Positions 33,801-41,955 are shown, numbered from the stretch's first letter. The stretch is 64,000 nt of DNA from Clostridiales bacterium (GCA_015056085.1 SVHA01000003.1:124001-188000), one strand, 5' to 3'. Notes: generated from the letters alone by a model not told the origin. Program-made: numbers and translations.

Positions 33801-33975
33801 CTTCCGCATCCATGGCGGCGCCGCTGCCGAGATGCTCCATCCGGGGCTGATGGATATGGCGGGCCAGTTCACCCCCTCTGGCGAGGAAAAGGTGCGCCGC
33901 ATCTGCGCCAAACACTATCATCAGGGCGAGGACATCCCATCTGCCCTGATGTGGGTGCTTTCCGACCTGCGGTGA
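30814..33975 (+). CDS. Very large protein with actin/Hsp70-like ATPase motifs
   Basis: A 1053-residue protein I cannot place in a named family. The first 555 residues have no motif I recognise. The C-terminal part has the ASKHA motif set in order: phosphate-1-like IAAIDFGACGISVMLRQG (564-581), phosphate-2-like LDVGGGSMDIRLW (761-773) and adenosine-like LSGRGAMLLGA (909-919), which together indicate an actin/Hsp70-type fold. The 190-residue distance between the first two is usual. No membrane segment. It begins in the ATGA overlap of the tubulin-like gene with GGAGG upstream, so the products are probably made in fixed ratio and work together. Nothing nearby marks a mobile element. Confidence 0.72.
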   Translation: MKGLIFLPGRSGSERLSIGTGLCRMDDSASHALKDIAARMAVREEAVTEEEITCWRGALSLALLADTWADGNAQLEVITIDRDTSPFAARLMQARPAQDRDKPIHLVLLKDDTSRCLLGVTDDQIGLKPAASPDDLTDLLPPRMGWYDKGHFADPVPLLNERDRALLIRRLHLMNLPDPRVKDFVSDLAQQSLKESQPITRSDDTALRCLAVMLKATIGFSGEENFPLEERDEPYRAMAENPFLSCFVKDFTVPDEGFAPQKTYLWNGVPFARSSTAAGLTVTGHPRCYQALLEAEKEVHLLENHSSRWCQDAARRIEKHLQRMEGRKGFLPGARAVAEGAVDGLRSRAREDRLPVITFPLTPGPASRLIFRESLGFSLTEPFTPRLTRLLGGADALGDAMLQDACRQGEDAFLPPLSDELSGWIHRQNGLFSASEMYFVPGEDGEITFTLLLHGQKDMALARTYPAEDIREMASLPAVAVWPCLPLKDASWRAYFVYLRGENIALHLPGGENTPALCPASGGFSALQTEEYPACITLWQEEECLGAIPNVLPAADPLPSGDAIAAIDFGACGISVMLRQGEITSAPEDVNLLRLLLCKDAPDLAAEFTTGDFSGVWPTCALLTGEDCRPLLDGRMYAPETLPEAASVPYQLLSGSLKWRSDDAALRGREALMHQVMLHTACVLRLRGAASVTWRISLPDRAGKAQQSTWLSLMDRLAHQVAKETGLPLTRSIPAVTWAAEGDALHACLRLSHPVGAMASLDVGGGSMDIRLWLDGSAQPQRRALLSGGLQTLLLSALSRHPDWLTDACPSGDAARDAQLVTHQAEIAATGLPQMERALFLTDLFMARHGDALSLELNRQYALGRILPLQALLMETFCALMCVTGMGLAQLSETPDTAHQLPEHLPLHLSGRGAMLLGAMPPQLQQMTLQFLYMMLPPEYPTRRVSLRLSGDPKGDIARGLCRLDTLPDLPRDLPACEKITTAESFSFLVMTFLKVFRIHGGAAAEMLHPGLMDMAGQFTPSGEEKVRRICAKHYHQGEDIPSALMWVLSDLR

Positions 33976-34011
33976 TACCGCAGATTCAACCCAGCCATTT
34001 CTTTCCAGGGA

Positions 34012-34040
34012 TTGAAATGCAGCGCCGATGATGCTATAAT
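34012..34040 (+). promoter_or_regulatory. Promoter of the YitT-family gene
   Basis: TTGAAA (34012-34017), 17 nt, TATAAT (34035-34040). Confidence 0.75.
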
Positions 34041-34092
34041 CAGGTGGTTGTTCATCCCCATTTTCACTGCTCCCGAAAGGACGCAAGCCGCC

Positions 34093-34950
34093 ATGAAAGT
34101 TACCAGAGAAACCGTGAAGGAATGGGTCCTTGTGACCTTTGCCACCCTGCTGATTGCTGCAGGCACATACTTCTTCAAGTTCCCCAACCATTTCTCCCCC
34201 GGCGGCGTCACCGGCCTGTCGGTGATACTGGGGCACTACTTCCCTCAGATCACGCCGGGTGATTTCGTGCTGGCCATCAATATGCTGCTTCTGCTGGTGG
34301 GCTTTGCAGTGTTCGGCAAGGGTTTCGGCGCCAAGACCGCCTATGCAAGCCTGGTCATGTCCGGCGCCATCTGGGTGCTGGAGCGTGCCATCCCCCTGAC
34401 GGCCCCCCTGACCACCCAGCCTTTCATGGAACTGATTTTCGCCGTGTCCCTGCCGGCAGTGGGCTCTGCGATTCTGTTTAATTACAATGCCTCTTCCGGC
34501 GGCACCGATGTGGTGGCGATGCTCCTCAAGCGCTTCACTTCCCTGAACATCGGCAATGCGCTGATCTGCACCGACATCCTCATCGCCCTGATGGCCTGCG
34601 TGGCCTTCGGCATGGAGGCGGGCCTGTTCTCCGTGCTGGGTCTTGTGATCAAATCCCTGCTGGTGGACATGGTGATGGAAAACATCAACACCCACAAGTA
34701 CTTCCACATCATCACCACCCATCCCCGGGAAATCGAAAAGTACATCACCGAAGTACTGCACCGCGGCGCCACGGAACTAAACGGCGAAGGCGCCTACACC
34801 CACGAGGGCCGCACCGTGCTGCTGACGGTGATGAACCGCCATCAGGCACTGCTTTTGCGCCGCTATGTGCGTCAGGTGGACCCCAAAGCCTTCGTGCTGA
34901 TTATGAACACCGGCGAAATCGTGGGCAAGGGCTTCCGGGATACCCTGTGA
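34093..34950 (+). CDS. YitT-family membrane protein (DUF161/DUF2179)
   Basis: A 285-residue integral membrane protein: five or six hydrophobic segments over residues 10-200 with the family segments NHFSPGGVTGLSVIL and NYNASSGGTDVVAM, then a cytosolic DUF2179 domain (about 205-285) with HRGATELNGEGAYTHEGRTVL. Function of the family is not established. The ATG at 34093 follows GAAAGGA; the promoter lies within an upstream extension of the frame. A YdcZ-like transporter gene follows after 27 nt. Confidence 0.9.
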   Translation: MKVTRETVKEWVLVTFATLLIAAGTYFFKFPNHFSPGGVTGLSVILGHYFPQITPGDFVLAINMLLLLVGFAVFGKGFGAKTAYASLVMSGAIWVLERAIPLTAPLTTQPFMELIFAVSLPAVGSAILFNYNASSGGTDVVAMLLKRFTSLNIGNALICTDILIALMACVAFGMEAGLFSVLGLVIKSLLVDMVMENINTHKYFHIITTHPREIEKYITEVLHRGATELNGEGAYTHEGRTVLLTVMNRHQALLLRRYVRQVDPKAFVLIMNTGEIVGKGFRDTL

Positions 34951-34977
34951 TGACCTCCGTCTGAAAGGATTAACTTC

Positions 34978-35865
34978 ATGTATATCGTGCTTGCGGCAAT
35001 CTACGGTTGCCTGCTCTCCCTGATGAACACCTTCAACCCCCAGTTGTCGCTGTATTACGGCGACTGGGCGTCTTCAGTGATGATTCACGCCATCGGCCTT
35101 GCGGCATTGCTGCCCCTGGCCTTCACCTGGGGCAAGCCTACCGGCTCTGCCAGGTGGTATCAGTATCTGGGCGGCCTGATCGGCATCCTGACGGTGGTGT
35201 TCATCAACATCGGCGTCAACGGCCTGGGCGTCACCTCCAACCTGACGCTGATGCTCCTTGGCCAGGTGGTTTCCTCCTCGGTGGTAGACCACTTCGGCAT
35301 TCTGGGCATGAAGAAGGTGCCCATCAACCGGGGCAAGGTGCTGGCCATCGCCGTGATGACCATCGCCTGCGTGGTGATGGTGGTCTTCAGCGGCGAAAGC
35401 CTGCAAAACATCTCCTGGGCGGCAGTGATCGCCTCCTTTGCCAGCGGCATGACTATGGTGGGCTCCCGCCTGGCCAATGCCGGCCTGGCCCAGCGCCGGG
35501 GCGCAGGATTCTCCACCATCATGAATTACGTCACCGGCCTGGCGGGCAGCCTTGTCATCTTTGCGCTGATGGGCTTCCCGGTGGCTACCCCCGACCCCGG
35601 CGCCGTCACCGGCGTGTGGCGCATCCTGATGTACACCGGCGGCATTCTGGGCGCTGCGGGCATTTTCCTCAGCAACGTGATTGCCCCCCGGATGCCGGCG
35701 CTGCAGATGACGTTGCTGGTGTTTGTGGGTCAGGTGTTCTCCGGCATGGTGCTGGACGCCCTGCTGGGCAAGTTCTCCCTGGGCACCCTTGTGGGCGGCC
35801 TGATCATCGTGGCGGGTATGCTCATCAATATGCGGGCAGACCGCCAGCGCATCAGGGAGGCATAA
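34978..35865 (+). CDS. DMT-type transporter, YdcZ family (two repeats)
   Basis: A 295-residue membrane protein with about ten hydrophobic segments arranged as two DUF606/YdcZ units, each with a hydrophobic run near a conserved Asn-rich start (NTFNPQLSLYYG, then LANAGLAQRRG). Fused two-unit YdcZ proteins are common in Firmicutes. Substrate unknown. GAAAGGA precedes the ATG; the stop is 1 nt before the next start. Confidence 0.82.
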   Translation: MYIVLAAIYGCLLSLMNTFNPQLSLYYGDWASSVMIHAIGLAALLPLAFTWGKPTGSARWYQYLGGLIGILTVVFINIGVNGLGVTSNLTLMLLGQVVSSSVVDHFGILGMKKVPINRGKVLAIAVMTIACVVMVVFSGESLQNISWAAVIASFASGMTMVGSRLANAGLAQRRGAGFSTIMNYVTGLAGSLVIFALMGFPVATPDPGAVTGVWRILMYTGGILGAAGIFLSNVIAPRMPALQMTLLVFVGQVFSGMVLDALLGKFSLGTLVGGLIIVAGMLINMRADRQRIREA

Positions 35866-35866
35866 C

Positions 35867-36613
35867 ATGGAACAGATCACCAGTCTGAAAAACAGCCGCA
35901 TCGTTACGTGGAAATCCCTCAAGGACCGCAAGGGCCGCCGGGAAACGGGCCTGTTTCTGGTGGAAGGCCGCAAGATGGTGGAAGAAGCCCTCGCTTCCCA
36001 CTTTCCGGTGAGCGCCATCCTTGTGGATCAGGACCGGGTGAGCGAATGGTCGCTCCCCAGTGATATTCCTGCCTATTCCATGCCCGCCCACGTCCTTGGA
36101 GCCGTGTGCGACACTAAAACGCCCCAGGGCATCGCCGCCGTGGTGGGCATGACGGAGATGCGCCAGCCCGGGCATCGCCTGGTGGTGATGGACGGCGTGC
36201 AGGACCCCGGCAATGTGGGCACCATCCTCCGCACCGCTGACGCCGCCGGGTTTGACGGCGTGCTGCTTTCCCGCCAGTGTGCCGATGTGTTCAGCCCCAA
36301 GGTGCTCCGTGCCACCATGGGCAGCATCTTCCGCATGGGCGTGCAGGTGTGTGACGACCTGCCCCACACCCTCACTTGCCTGAAGGAACAGGGTTTCAGC
36401 GTGATTTCCTCCCAGCTGGACGGCGATCCCTTCTATGAGCGGGCCCCTGTGGGCGAGAAGTTCTGTCTGGTCATCGGCAGCGAAGGCAACGGCGTTTCCC
36501 CCCAGGTGCAGGCCGTGGCCACCCACCGGGTCAAGCTGCCCATGCGGGGCGGCGCTGAAAGCCTCAATGCCGCCGTGGCTGCTGGCATCATGATGTATGA
36601 GTTAATGCGCTAA
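35867..36613 (+). CDS. SpoU/TrmH-family RNA methyltransferase
   Basis: A 248-residue SPOUT methyltransferase: an N-terminal substrate-binding domain (ITSLKNSRIVTWKSLKDRKGR, FLVEGRKMVEEAL) and a knotted SAM-binding domain with motif 1 DPGNVGTILRTADAAG, motif 2 LVIGSEGNGVS and motif 3 LPMRGGAESLNAAVAAGIM. It 2'-O-methylates rRNA or tRNA; the target is not clear. Its ATG is 2 nt after the ydcZ-like stop, and GGGAGG lies within the end of that gene. Confidence 0.94.
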   Translation: MEQITSLKNSRIVTWKSLKDRKGRRETGLFLVEGRKMVEEALASHFPVSAILVDQDRVSEWSLPSDIPAYSMPAHVLGAVCDTKTPQGIAAVVGMTEMRQPGHRLVVMDGVQDPGNVGTILRTADAAGFDGVLLSRQCADVFSPKVLRATMGSIFRMGVQVCDDLPHTLTCLKEQGFSVISSQLDGDPFYERAPVGEKFCLVIGSEGNGVSPQVQAVATHRVKLPMRGGAESLNAAVAAGIMMYELMR

Positions 36614-36630
36614 TCTTTTTCGCACAGCAA

Positions 36631-36668
36631 AACACCGCAGACTGTATCAAGCGCAGTCTGCGGTGTTT
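36631..36668. terminator. Bidirectional terminator
   Basis: Fourteen-bp stem (AACACCGCAGACTG and its complement) between convergent genes, with AAAA on one side and TTTA on the other. Confidence 0.85.
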
Positions 36669-36679
36669 ATTGATGTTGG

Positions 36680-37771
36680 TTACTTGCTCTTTTTCTTCAC
36701 ACGGCGGATGATCACCCATGCCACCAGCCACGCCGCAGCAGCGATGCCCACAAAGGGCAGGGCAGCCACCACGAACAGCACCGCTTCTTCCACAAAGTCA
36801 GCGAAGGCTTCCCAGCCGGATTCCAGCGCCAGCATCAGCCGCTGGGTGAGAGGCATCTGTCCGTCTTCAACGGCCTCGGAAGCCTTTTCTTCCCGCAGGG
36901 TCACATCCACGGTGGAATAATCCACCTGACGGTCGGTGCTTTGCAGGGATTCCTGCAGCCTGTCGATGGTATACTGGGTGTCGGCGATTTGCGTTTCCAA
37001 TTCCAGGAGTTCTGACAGGGACGCCGTTTCCGTCACCAGCGACTGCAGGCGTTCCATCAGAGCCTGCTGGGTTTCCAGCCGGGCGAGGGTGTCATAGTAG
37101 CCTTCGGTAGCGTCATAGGCGGATTCACCCTTCTGGGTGATGCGGCCCATGTTGCCGGTGGACTGGAGGAATTCATCCAGCTTCTCCGAGGGAATCTGCA
37201 TGGTCAGATAGGCCTGACGCAGACCGCTGTTTTCCTCGTATTCCGAGGAGGACGTCACCATGCCGCCCAGAGATTCGCACTTTTGCCTTAGGCCATTGAG
37301 GCTTGCATCAAAGTCCCTGGTGGCGATGGTCATATAGGCCGAGCGGATGATCTTCTGTTCCTTCACCGCAGCGCCCGTTGCAGCGCTTTCCTTGGCAGCC
37401 CGGGGTGCAGCAGCGGTGTAACTGACGTCATACATCATCGTGTTGGCGCCATTGCCCACCATGAGGCCGTCCATGTCGTAATCGCCGTATTCCTCGTATT
37501 CCTCCACCGCACGGGTTTTCAGGCCCGCAGCTTCGGGAGCAGCATCCATCGCCTGACGGCCCAGCACGGCGCCGCCCAGCACGAACACCATCGTGGCGGC
37601 AGCCGCCAGCCAGGTGGTCGCCACCCTCTTCCAGGGAAGAGACGTCTTCTTTGCTGCATCCGTTTTCACAGCACTGACCCACCTTTCATGGAAGTCCCCC
37701 GGCATGGGGGGCACATCCTTTTCCAGCGTACCGATTTCTTCCATCAGGAGCTCCTGTTGCTTTTCACTCAT
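36680..37771 (-). CDS. DUF4349 membrane protein, putative anti-sigma partner
   Basis: A 363-residue protein with a cytoplasmic N-terminus (1-48, with an FHERWVSAVK helix), a membrane segment (about 50-70), a large external DUF4349 region with predicted coiled-coil stretches (RLETQQALMERLQSLVTETASLSELLELETQIADTQ in part) and a C-terminal membrane helix before RRVKKKSK. The start overlaps the stop of the ECF sigma gene by ATGA, the usual place of an anti-sigma factor. That role is inferred; no zinc-binding anti-sigma motif is visible. Confidence 0.88.
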   Translation of the reverse strand: MSEKQQELLMEEIGTLEKDVPPMPGDFHERWVSAVKTDAAKKTSLPWKRVATTWLAAAATMVFVLGGAVLGRQAMDAAPEAAGLKTRAVEEYEEYGDYDMDGLMVGNGANTMMYDVSYTAAAPRAAKESAATGAAVKEQKIIRSAYMTIATRDFDASLNGLRQKCESLGGMVTSSSEYEENSGLRQAYLTMQIPSEKLDEFLQSTGNMGRITQKGESAYDATEGYYDTLARLETQQALMERLQSLVTETASLSELLELETQIADTQYTIDRLQESLQSTDRQVDYSTVDVTLREEKASEAVEDGQMPLTQRLMLALESGWEAFADFVEEAVLFVVAALPFVGIAAAAWLVAWVIIRRVKKKSK

Positions 37772-38355
37772 GATGCTCTTCCTCCCTTTCCGTCCTTTGC
37801 GCCGGAGGTCTGCTCCCCCTCCGCCATCAGCTGCGCCAGTTTTTGTCTGGCCCGGTTGAGGCGGCTTTTCACCGTGCCCACATGGGCGCCGGTGATCTGG
37901 GCAATTTCCTCGTACTTTTTCTTTTCCATGGCGTAGAGAATCAGCACCGTTCGCCACTCCTCCGGCAGTTGGGCGATGGCCCGGCGCAGCGCCCGCCTGC
38001 GGTCCCGGCTCACCGCTGCTTCCTCCGGCGTTTCCTCACAGGAAGCGGGCTCAAAACCCTCTTCTTCCAGTGCATCGGCAGATTCCGCCGCATGGCGCTT
38101 TTTCCCCCGGAGGAAATCCATGCACACCGACTGGCAGATGCGGTACATCCAGCTTTCCAGCGAGCAGTCGCCCCGGTATTGCCCGATGACCCGCCACGCC
38201 TTGAGCATGGCTTCCTGAGCGCAGTCCCTGGCGTCCTCCGTGTGGTTTGTGTAATGCCAGCACACCCGCCAGACCATCTGCTCCAGCGGCGTCAAAAGCT
38301 GTTCAAAGGCGTCTGCATCGCCCTTCTTTGCACGCCTGAGCATCAATTCATCCAT
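37768..38355 (-). CDS. ECF-type RNA polymerase sigma factor
   Basis: A 195-residue sigma-70 family protein with region 2 (DAFEQLLTPLEQMVWRVCWHYT, DCAQEAMLKAW, SLESWMYRICQSVCMDFLRG) and region 4 (QLPEEWRTVLILYAMEKKKYEEIAQITGAHVGTVKSRLNRARQKL). It should direct an envelope-stress-like regulon. Start 38355 is taken at the MDELML methionine. A GGAAC-N16-CGTC promoter upstream suggests it activates its own operon. The DUF4349 gene overlaps its end. Confidence 0.94.
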   Translation of the reverse strand: MDELMLRRAKKGDADAFEQLLTPLEQMVWRVCWHYTNHTEDARDCAQEAMLKAWRVIGQYRGDCSLESWMYRICQSVCMDFLRGKKRHAAESADALEEEGFEPASCEETPEEAAVSRDRRRALRRAIAQLPEEWRTVLILYAMEKKKYEEIAQITGAHVGTVKSRLNRARQKLAQLMAEGEQTSGAKDGKGGRAS

Positions 38356-38421
38356 TGCCCGACCCCGCTTTCTTCCGTGGAATCCACAGTGCGTTGTTTC
38401 AAAAGGTCTTTCACTTAAAAA

Positions 38422-38446
38422 GACGAAAAAGTTTCCCGATTGTTCC
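38422..38446 (-). promoter_or_regulatory. ECF-type promoter of the sigma/DUF4349 operon
   Basis: GGAAC (38446-38442), 16 nt, CGTC (38425-38422), a classical ECF promoter shape, about 65 nt before the sigma gene start. Confidence 0.75.
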
Positions 38447-38569
38447 CGCAAATTGAAAATTATTTTCCCCGGCTTTTCCCATCCGGCGATGGTTTCCGCC
38501 GGGGCCTGATTTGATTGTACTTTTTGCGTTTTTTCGCTTGATGAAGCCCTGATGAGGGAGGCAAACGTG

Positions 38570-38598
38570 TTGACCCTCCCCCCGCCTTATGGTATCAT
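38570..38598 (+). promoter_or_regulatory. Promoter of the XRE-cupin/ligase operon
   Basis: TTGACC (38570-38575), 17 nt, TATCAT (38593-38598). Confidence 0.7.
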
Positions 38599-38689
38599 AC
38601 TTTCCATAAAATATCCACCTGAAACGCTGAGGAAACCGTGTTTCCCTGCATGATTTTTCCGGCGTTTGAGATGCGGAAGGAGGCTCTTT

Positions 38690-39256
38690 ATGAATCAGAT
38701 TCAGTTAATCGCTCTGCGCATTGCGGATCTGCGGGATATTGCCGGCATGACCCAGGCAGAGGTAGCGGAAAAGTCCGGCGTGCCGCTGGAGGAGTATATC
38801 GGCTATGAGTCAGGCGAGAAGGACTTCTCCTTCTCTCACCTGTTCAACATTGCCGAAACCCTGGGCGTGGATATTTCCGACCTGCTCACCGGCGAAAGCC
38901 CCCGCCTGCGCGGTTATGTCCTGACCCGGTCCGGCAAGGGCCTGGCCTTTGACCGCCGCAAGCAGTATCACTATCAGCACCTGGCGTATAACTTCGCCCG
39001 CAAGCTGGCCGAGCCCTTTATCGTCACCGTGGAACAGGATGCTCCCGGCACGGTGAAGCAGGCCCACAGCCACGAAGGGCAGGAGTTTGACTATGTGCTG
39101 GAAGGCATTCTGAAAATTGTGCTGGGCGGCAACGAACTGGTGCTGGCTCCCGGCGATTCCGTATATTACGATTCTTCCCTGCCCCACGCCATGTACGCCC
39201 TGGAAGGTGACTGCCGCTTCATTGCCGTGGTTGTCAAGGAAGACAGCAAGGAGTGA
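38690..39256 (+). CDS. XRE-family regulator with a cupin sensor domain
   Basis: A 188-residue regulator. The N-terminal helix-turn-helix (about 8-64) reads IADLRDIAGMTQAEVAEKSG with LEEYIGYESGEKD; the C-terminal cupin (about 105-180) has HSHEGQEFDYVLEGIL and LAPGDSVYYDSSLPHAM, which hold likely metal-binding His residues. Such proteins often regulate the neighbouring metabolic gene in response to its ligand. AGGAGG lies 8 nt before the ATG. The stop is 5 nt before the CoA ligase start, so the pair is one operon. Confidence 0.92.
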   Translation: MNQIQLIALRIADLRDIAGMTQAEVAEKSGVPLEEYIGYESGEKDFSFSHLFNIAETLGVDISDLLTGESPRLRGYVLTRSGKGLAFDRRKQYHYQHLAYNFARKLAEPFIVTVEQDAPGTVKQAHSHEGQEFDYVLEGILKIVLGGNELVLAPGDSVYYDSSLPHAMYALEGDCRFIAVVVKEDSKE

Positions 39257-39261
39257 AAACC

Positions 39262-40938
39262 GTGAAACCCCTGTACCATGAATATCTGGCTGTCGAAGGG
39301 GATTTTATCAACTACGAGGATTTCAACAAGAATTTCCGGCTGATCAAGCCCGCATCCTTCAACTTTGCCTATGATGTGGTGGATCGCCTGGGCCGGGAAG
39401 ACCCTGACCGCTGCGCCCTTGTGTGGACCAACCCGGAAGGCGATGTGGTTACATACAACTTCCGCCGCATGATGGAGGATTCCAACCGCGCCGCCAACTA
39501 TTTCACCTCGCTGGGCGTGAAAAAGGGCGACGCCGTGATGCTCATCCTCAAGCGCCACCACGAATTCTGGCCCGCCATTATCGCCCTGCACAAGATCGGC
39601 GCCGTCACCATTCCCGCCACCCATCTGCTCACCGCCAAGGACATCCGCTACCGGGTGCAAGCGGCGGATGTGTCGGTGATCGTGGCCACGGAGCACACTT
39701 CTGTTGTCTGCAACGCCATTGACGAAGCCGCTCCCGACTGCCCCACCCTGCGCCACAAGGTGGTTGTGCGCTCCAAGCGCCCCGGCTGGGAATCCTATGA
39801 TGAAGGCTTTGCTGCCGCTTCTGTTGAGTGGGATAAGCCCCAGGGCGACGCCTATGCCCACAACACCGACCTGATGCTGCTGTACTTCACCTCCGGCACC
39901 ACCGGTATGCCCAAGATGGTCACCCACAACTTCTACTACCCCCTGGGGCACATCCTCACGGCGGTGTACTGGCAGTGCGTGGTGGACGGCGGCCTGCACC
40001 TGACGGTGTCGGAAACCGGCTGGGCCAAGTCCGTCTGGGGCAAGCTCTACGGCCAGTGGCTGGGCGGCACGGGCGTGTTCGTCTACGACTTTGATAAGTT
40101 CAACGCCGCAGAACTGCTGGCGATGATCGAGAAATTCCACATCACCACCTATTGCTCTCCCCCCACCATGTACCGCTATATGCTTCAGGAGGACTTCAGC
40201 AAGTATGACCTGTCCAGCCTGACCCACTGCGCTGTGGCTGGCGAGCCCCTCAACCCCGACATGGCCTTTGAGTGGAAGAAGCGCACGGGTCTTGAACTGC
40301 ATGAGGCCTTCGGCCAGACAGAACTGCTGGTGACGCTGGCTACCTTCCCCTGGATGGAAGTCAAGCCCGGCTCCATGGGCAAGCCCGCCCCCGTGTTCGA
40401 CGTGGACCTCATCGACGGCAATGGCAATCCCTGCCCGCCCGGCGTGTCGGGTGAAATCATCATCCGCACCCATCACGGCGCCCCCATCGGTATGTTTGCG
40501 GGATACTACCGCAACGAAGGCATGACCAACGACGTGTGGGACGGCAAAATCTACCACACCGGCGACGTGGCGTGGCGTGACGAGTGGGGCTACTACTGGT
40601 ATGTAGGCCGTGCCGACGACGTCATCAAGTCCTCCGGCTACCGCATCGGCCCCTTCGAGGTGGAAAGCGCTCTGGTGGAACATCCCGCCGTGCTGGAAAC
40701 GGCCATCACCGGCGTGCCGGACCCCATGCGCGGTCAGGTGGTCAAGGCCACCATCGTCCTCAAGCCCGGCTGGGAGCCTTCCGACGCCCTGAAAAAGGAA
40801 CTGCAGGATCACGTCAAGAAACTCACCGCCCCCTATAAGTACCCCCGTGTGATTGAGTTTGTGGACGCCCTGCCCAAGACCATTTCCGGCAAGGTGCGCC
40901 GTGTGGAACTGCGTGCCAAGGACAACCAGCAGGCGTAA
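39262..40938 (+). CDS. AMP-forming acyl-CoA synthetase (medium-chain/ACSM-like)
   Basis: A 558-residue ANL enzyme: P-loop LYFTSGTTGMPKMVTHN, EAFGQTE, adenylate-binding YHTGDVAWRDEWGYYWYVGRADDVIKSSGYRIGP in part, and C-terminal Lys in PKTISGKVRR. This pattern fits the acetyl/medium-chain CoA synthetase group. The substrate may be a short, medium or aryl carboxylate. The GTG at 39262 is preferred since AAGGAG is 8 nt upstream. It differs clearly from the ligase at 7962, giving the window two carboxylate-activating enzymes with different control. Confidence 0.92.
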   Translation: MKPLYHEYLAVEGDFINYEDFNKNFRLIKPASFNFAYDVVDRLGREDPDRCALVWTNPEGDVVTYNFRRMMEDSNRAANYFTSLGVKKGDAVMLILKRHHEFWPAIIALHKIGAVTIPATHLLTAKDIRYRVQAADVSVIVATEHTSVVCNAIDEAAPDCPTLRHKVVVRSKRPGWESYDEGFAAASVEWDKPQGDAYAHNTDLMLLYFTSGTTGMPKMVTHNFYYPLGHILTAVYWQCVVDGGLHLTVSETGWAKSVWGKLYGQWLGGTGVFVYDFDKFNAAELLAMIEKFHITTYCSPPTMYRYMLQEDFSKYDLSSLTHCAVAGEPLNPDMAFEWKKRTGLELHEAFGQTELLVTLATFPWMEVKPGSMGKPAPVFDVDLIDGNGNPCPPGVSGEIIIRTHHGAPIGMFAGYYRNEGMTNDVWDGKIYHTGDVAWRDEWGYYWYVGRADDVIKSSGYRIGPFEVESALVEHPAVLETAITGVPDPMRGQVVKATIVLKPGWEPSDALKKELQDHVKKLTAPYKYPRVIEFVDALPKTISGKVRRVELRAKDNQQA

Positions 40939-40983
40939 TCAACCGGCTTTTCATCCCTGACCAACCCGAAAGGAGTGCCCCTG

Positions 40984-41889
40984 ATGAAAAAAGTCCTCGC
41001 CGCCCTCATGGCTTCCCTCATGATGTTGCTGATCGCCGCCACCGCTGTGGCCGACATGATGTACATCCTGCCGGAAAGCAACACCCGCAGGCTCACCTGG
41101 GACGAGGTGGCCGAATGGGACTATGAAACCCTGGGCTATGCCTTCAACGAGCTGATGGCTCGCCACGGATTTAATTTCGAGCCCGGCCAGCGGTATGACA
41201 ACTACTTCTCCACCCTGCCCTGGTATACGCCCAACGCCAACCCCGACAAGCAGATTGTCTACCACGCCCTGTCGGAAATCGAGTGGGACAACTACCGGCT
41301 GATCAAAGCAGTGCGGGAAGAAAAGCGTGTGTTCGACTACGGCAAATCCATGTGGGACAATTACAGCCGCGGCTTTGCCACCCTGCAGGGCTTCGAGTAC
41401 GCCCAGCTCAAGACCAATCAGATCCTGAGCGTCTACTCTGCCCCTGATTACCGCTCCTGGCGGGGCTCCAACGGCAAGGCACAAGTGAGTACCAACGGCG
41501 CCATCTACGCCGCCGGCTGGGAATCCGGCTGGCTGCTGGTGATGTATGAGATCAACAACGGCTCCGTCCGGGTGGGCTATGTGGACAGCCAGCAGATCAA
41601 GGGCACCATTCCCGTGTACGAGACGCTGAACTTCTCCTACGAGCAGACCACCGTGACCCAGGACTGCGTGCTGACGGATGACCCCGCCCGCTACAATGCG
41701 TCCATCGTCCGCCTGAGTGCCGGCGACACCGTCACCTACCTGACCACCTACTTCAACAACAAGGCCTGGGACTATGTGGAAGTGCAGATCCGGGGTCAGG
41801 TCGCCCGGGGATTCATCCAGTCTGGCAACCTCGCCCTGACTGCCGAAGACCCCCTCGACACCCTCGACACCGATCCCTGGTCCAAGTAA
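40984..41889 (+). CDS. Secreted YARHG/SH3-like protein
   Basis: A 301-residue exported protein: signal peptide (about 1-23), then a YARHG domain (about 35-100) with YAFNELMARHGFNF and LPWYTPN, followed by two SH3-like regions (about 135-205 and 215-290; VYSAPDYRSWR, GYVDSQQIKG, GDTVTYL). YARHG domains occur in extracellular proteins of Firmicutes and may bind the wall. The ATG at 40984 follows AAAGGAG; no promoter is evident in the 45-nt gap, so it might be read through from the ligase gene. Confidence 0.85.
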   Translation: MKKVLAALMASLMMLLIAATAVADMMYILPESNTRRLTWDEVAEWDYETLGYAFNELMARHGFNFEPGQRYDNYFSTLPWYTPNANPDKQIVYHALSEIEWDNYRLIKAVREEKRVFDYGKSMWDNYSRGFATLQGFEYAQLKTNQILSVYSAPDYRSWRGSNGKAQVSTNGAIYAAGWESGWLLVMYEINNGSVRVGYVDSQQIKGTIPVYETLNFSYEQTTVTQDCVLTDDPARYNASIVRLSAGDTVTYLTTYFNNKAWDYVEVQIRGQVARGFIQSGNLALTAEDPLDTLDTDPWSK

Positions 41890-41895
41890 CAAACA

Positions 41896-41936
41896 TGAAA
41901 ACCCTCCCGACTGATTTCCCAGCGGGAGGGTTTTTC
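41896..41936. terminator. Bidirectional terminator
   Basis: ACCCTCCCG/CGGGAGGGT stem flanked by GAAAA and TTTTT, between convergent genes. Confidence 0.85.
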
Positions 41937-41955
41937 ATGCTGATTTTTCTGCGGA

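Noticed and set aside
32794-34761. Long minus-strand frame under the ASKHA-like and YitT genes
   Set aside because: Gln/His/Gly-rich antisense shadow with no ribosome site; both plus-strand genes have motifs and starts.
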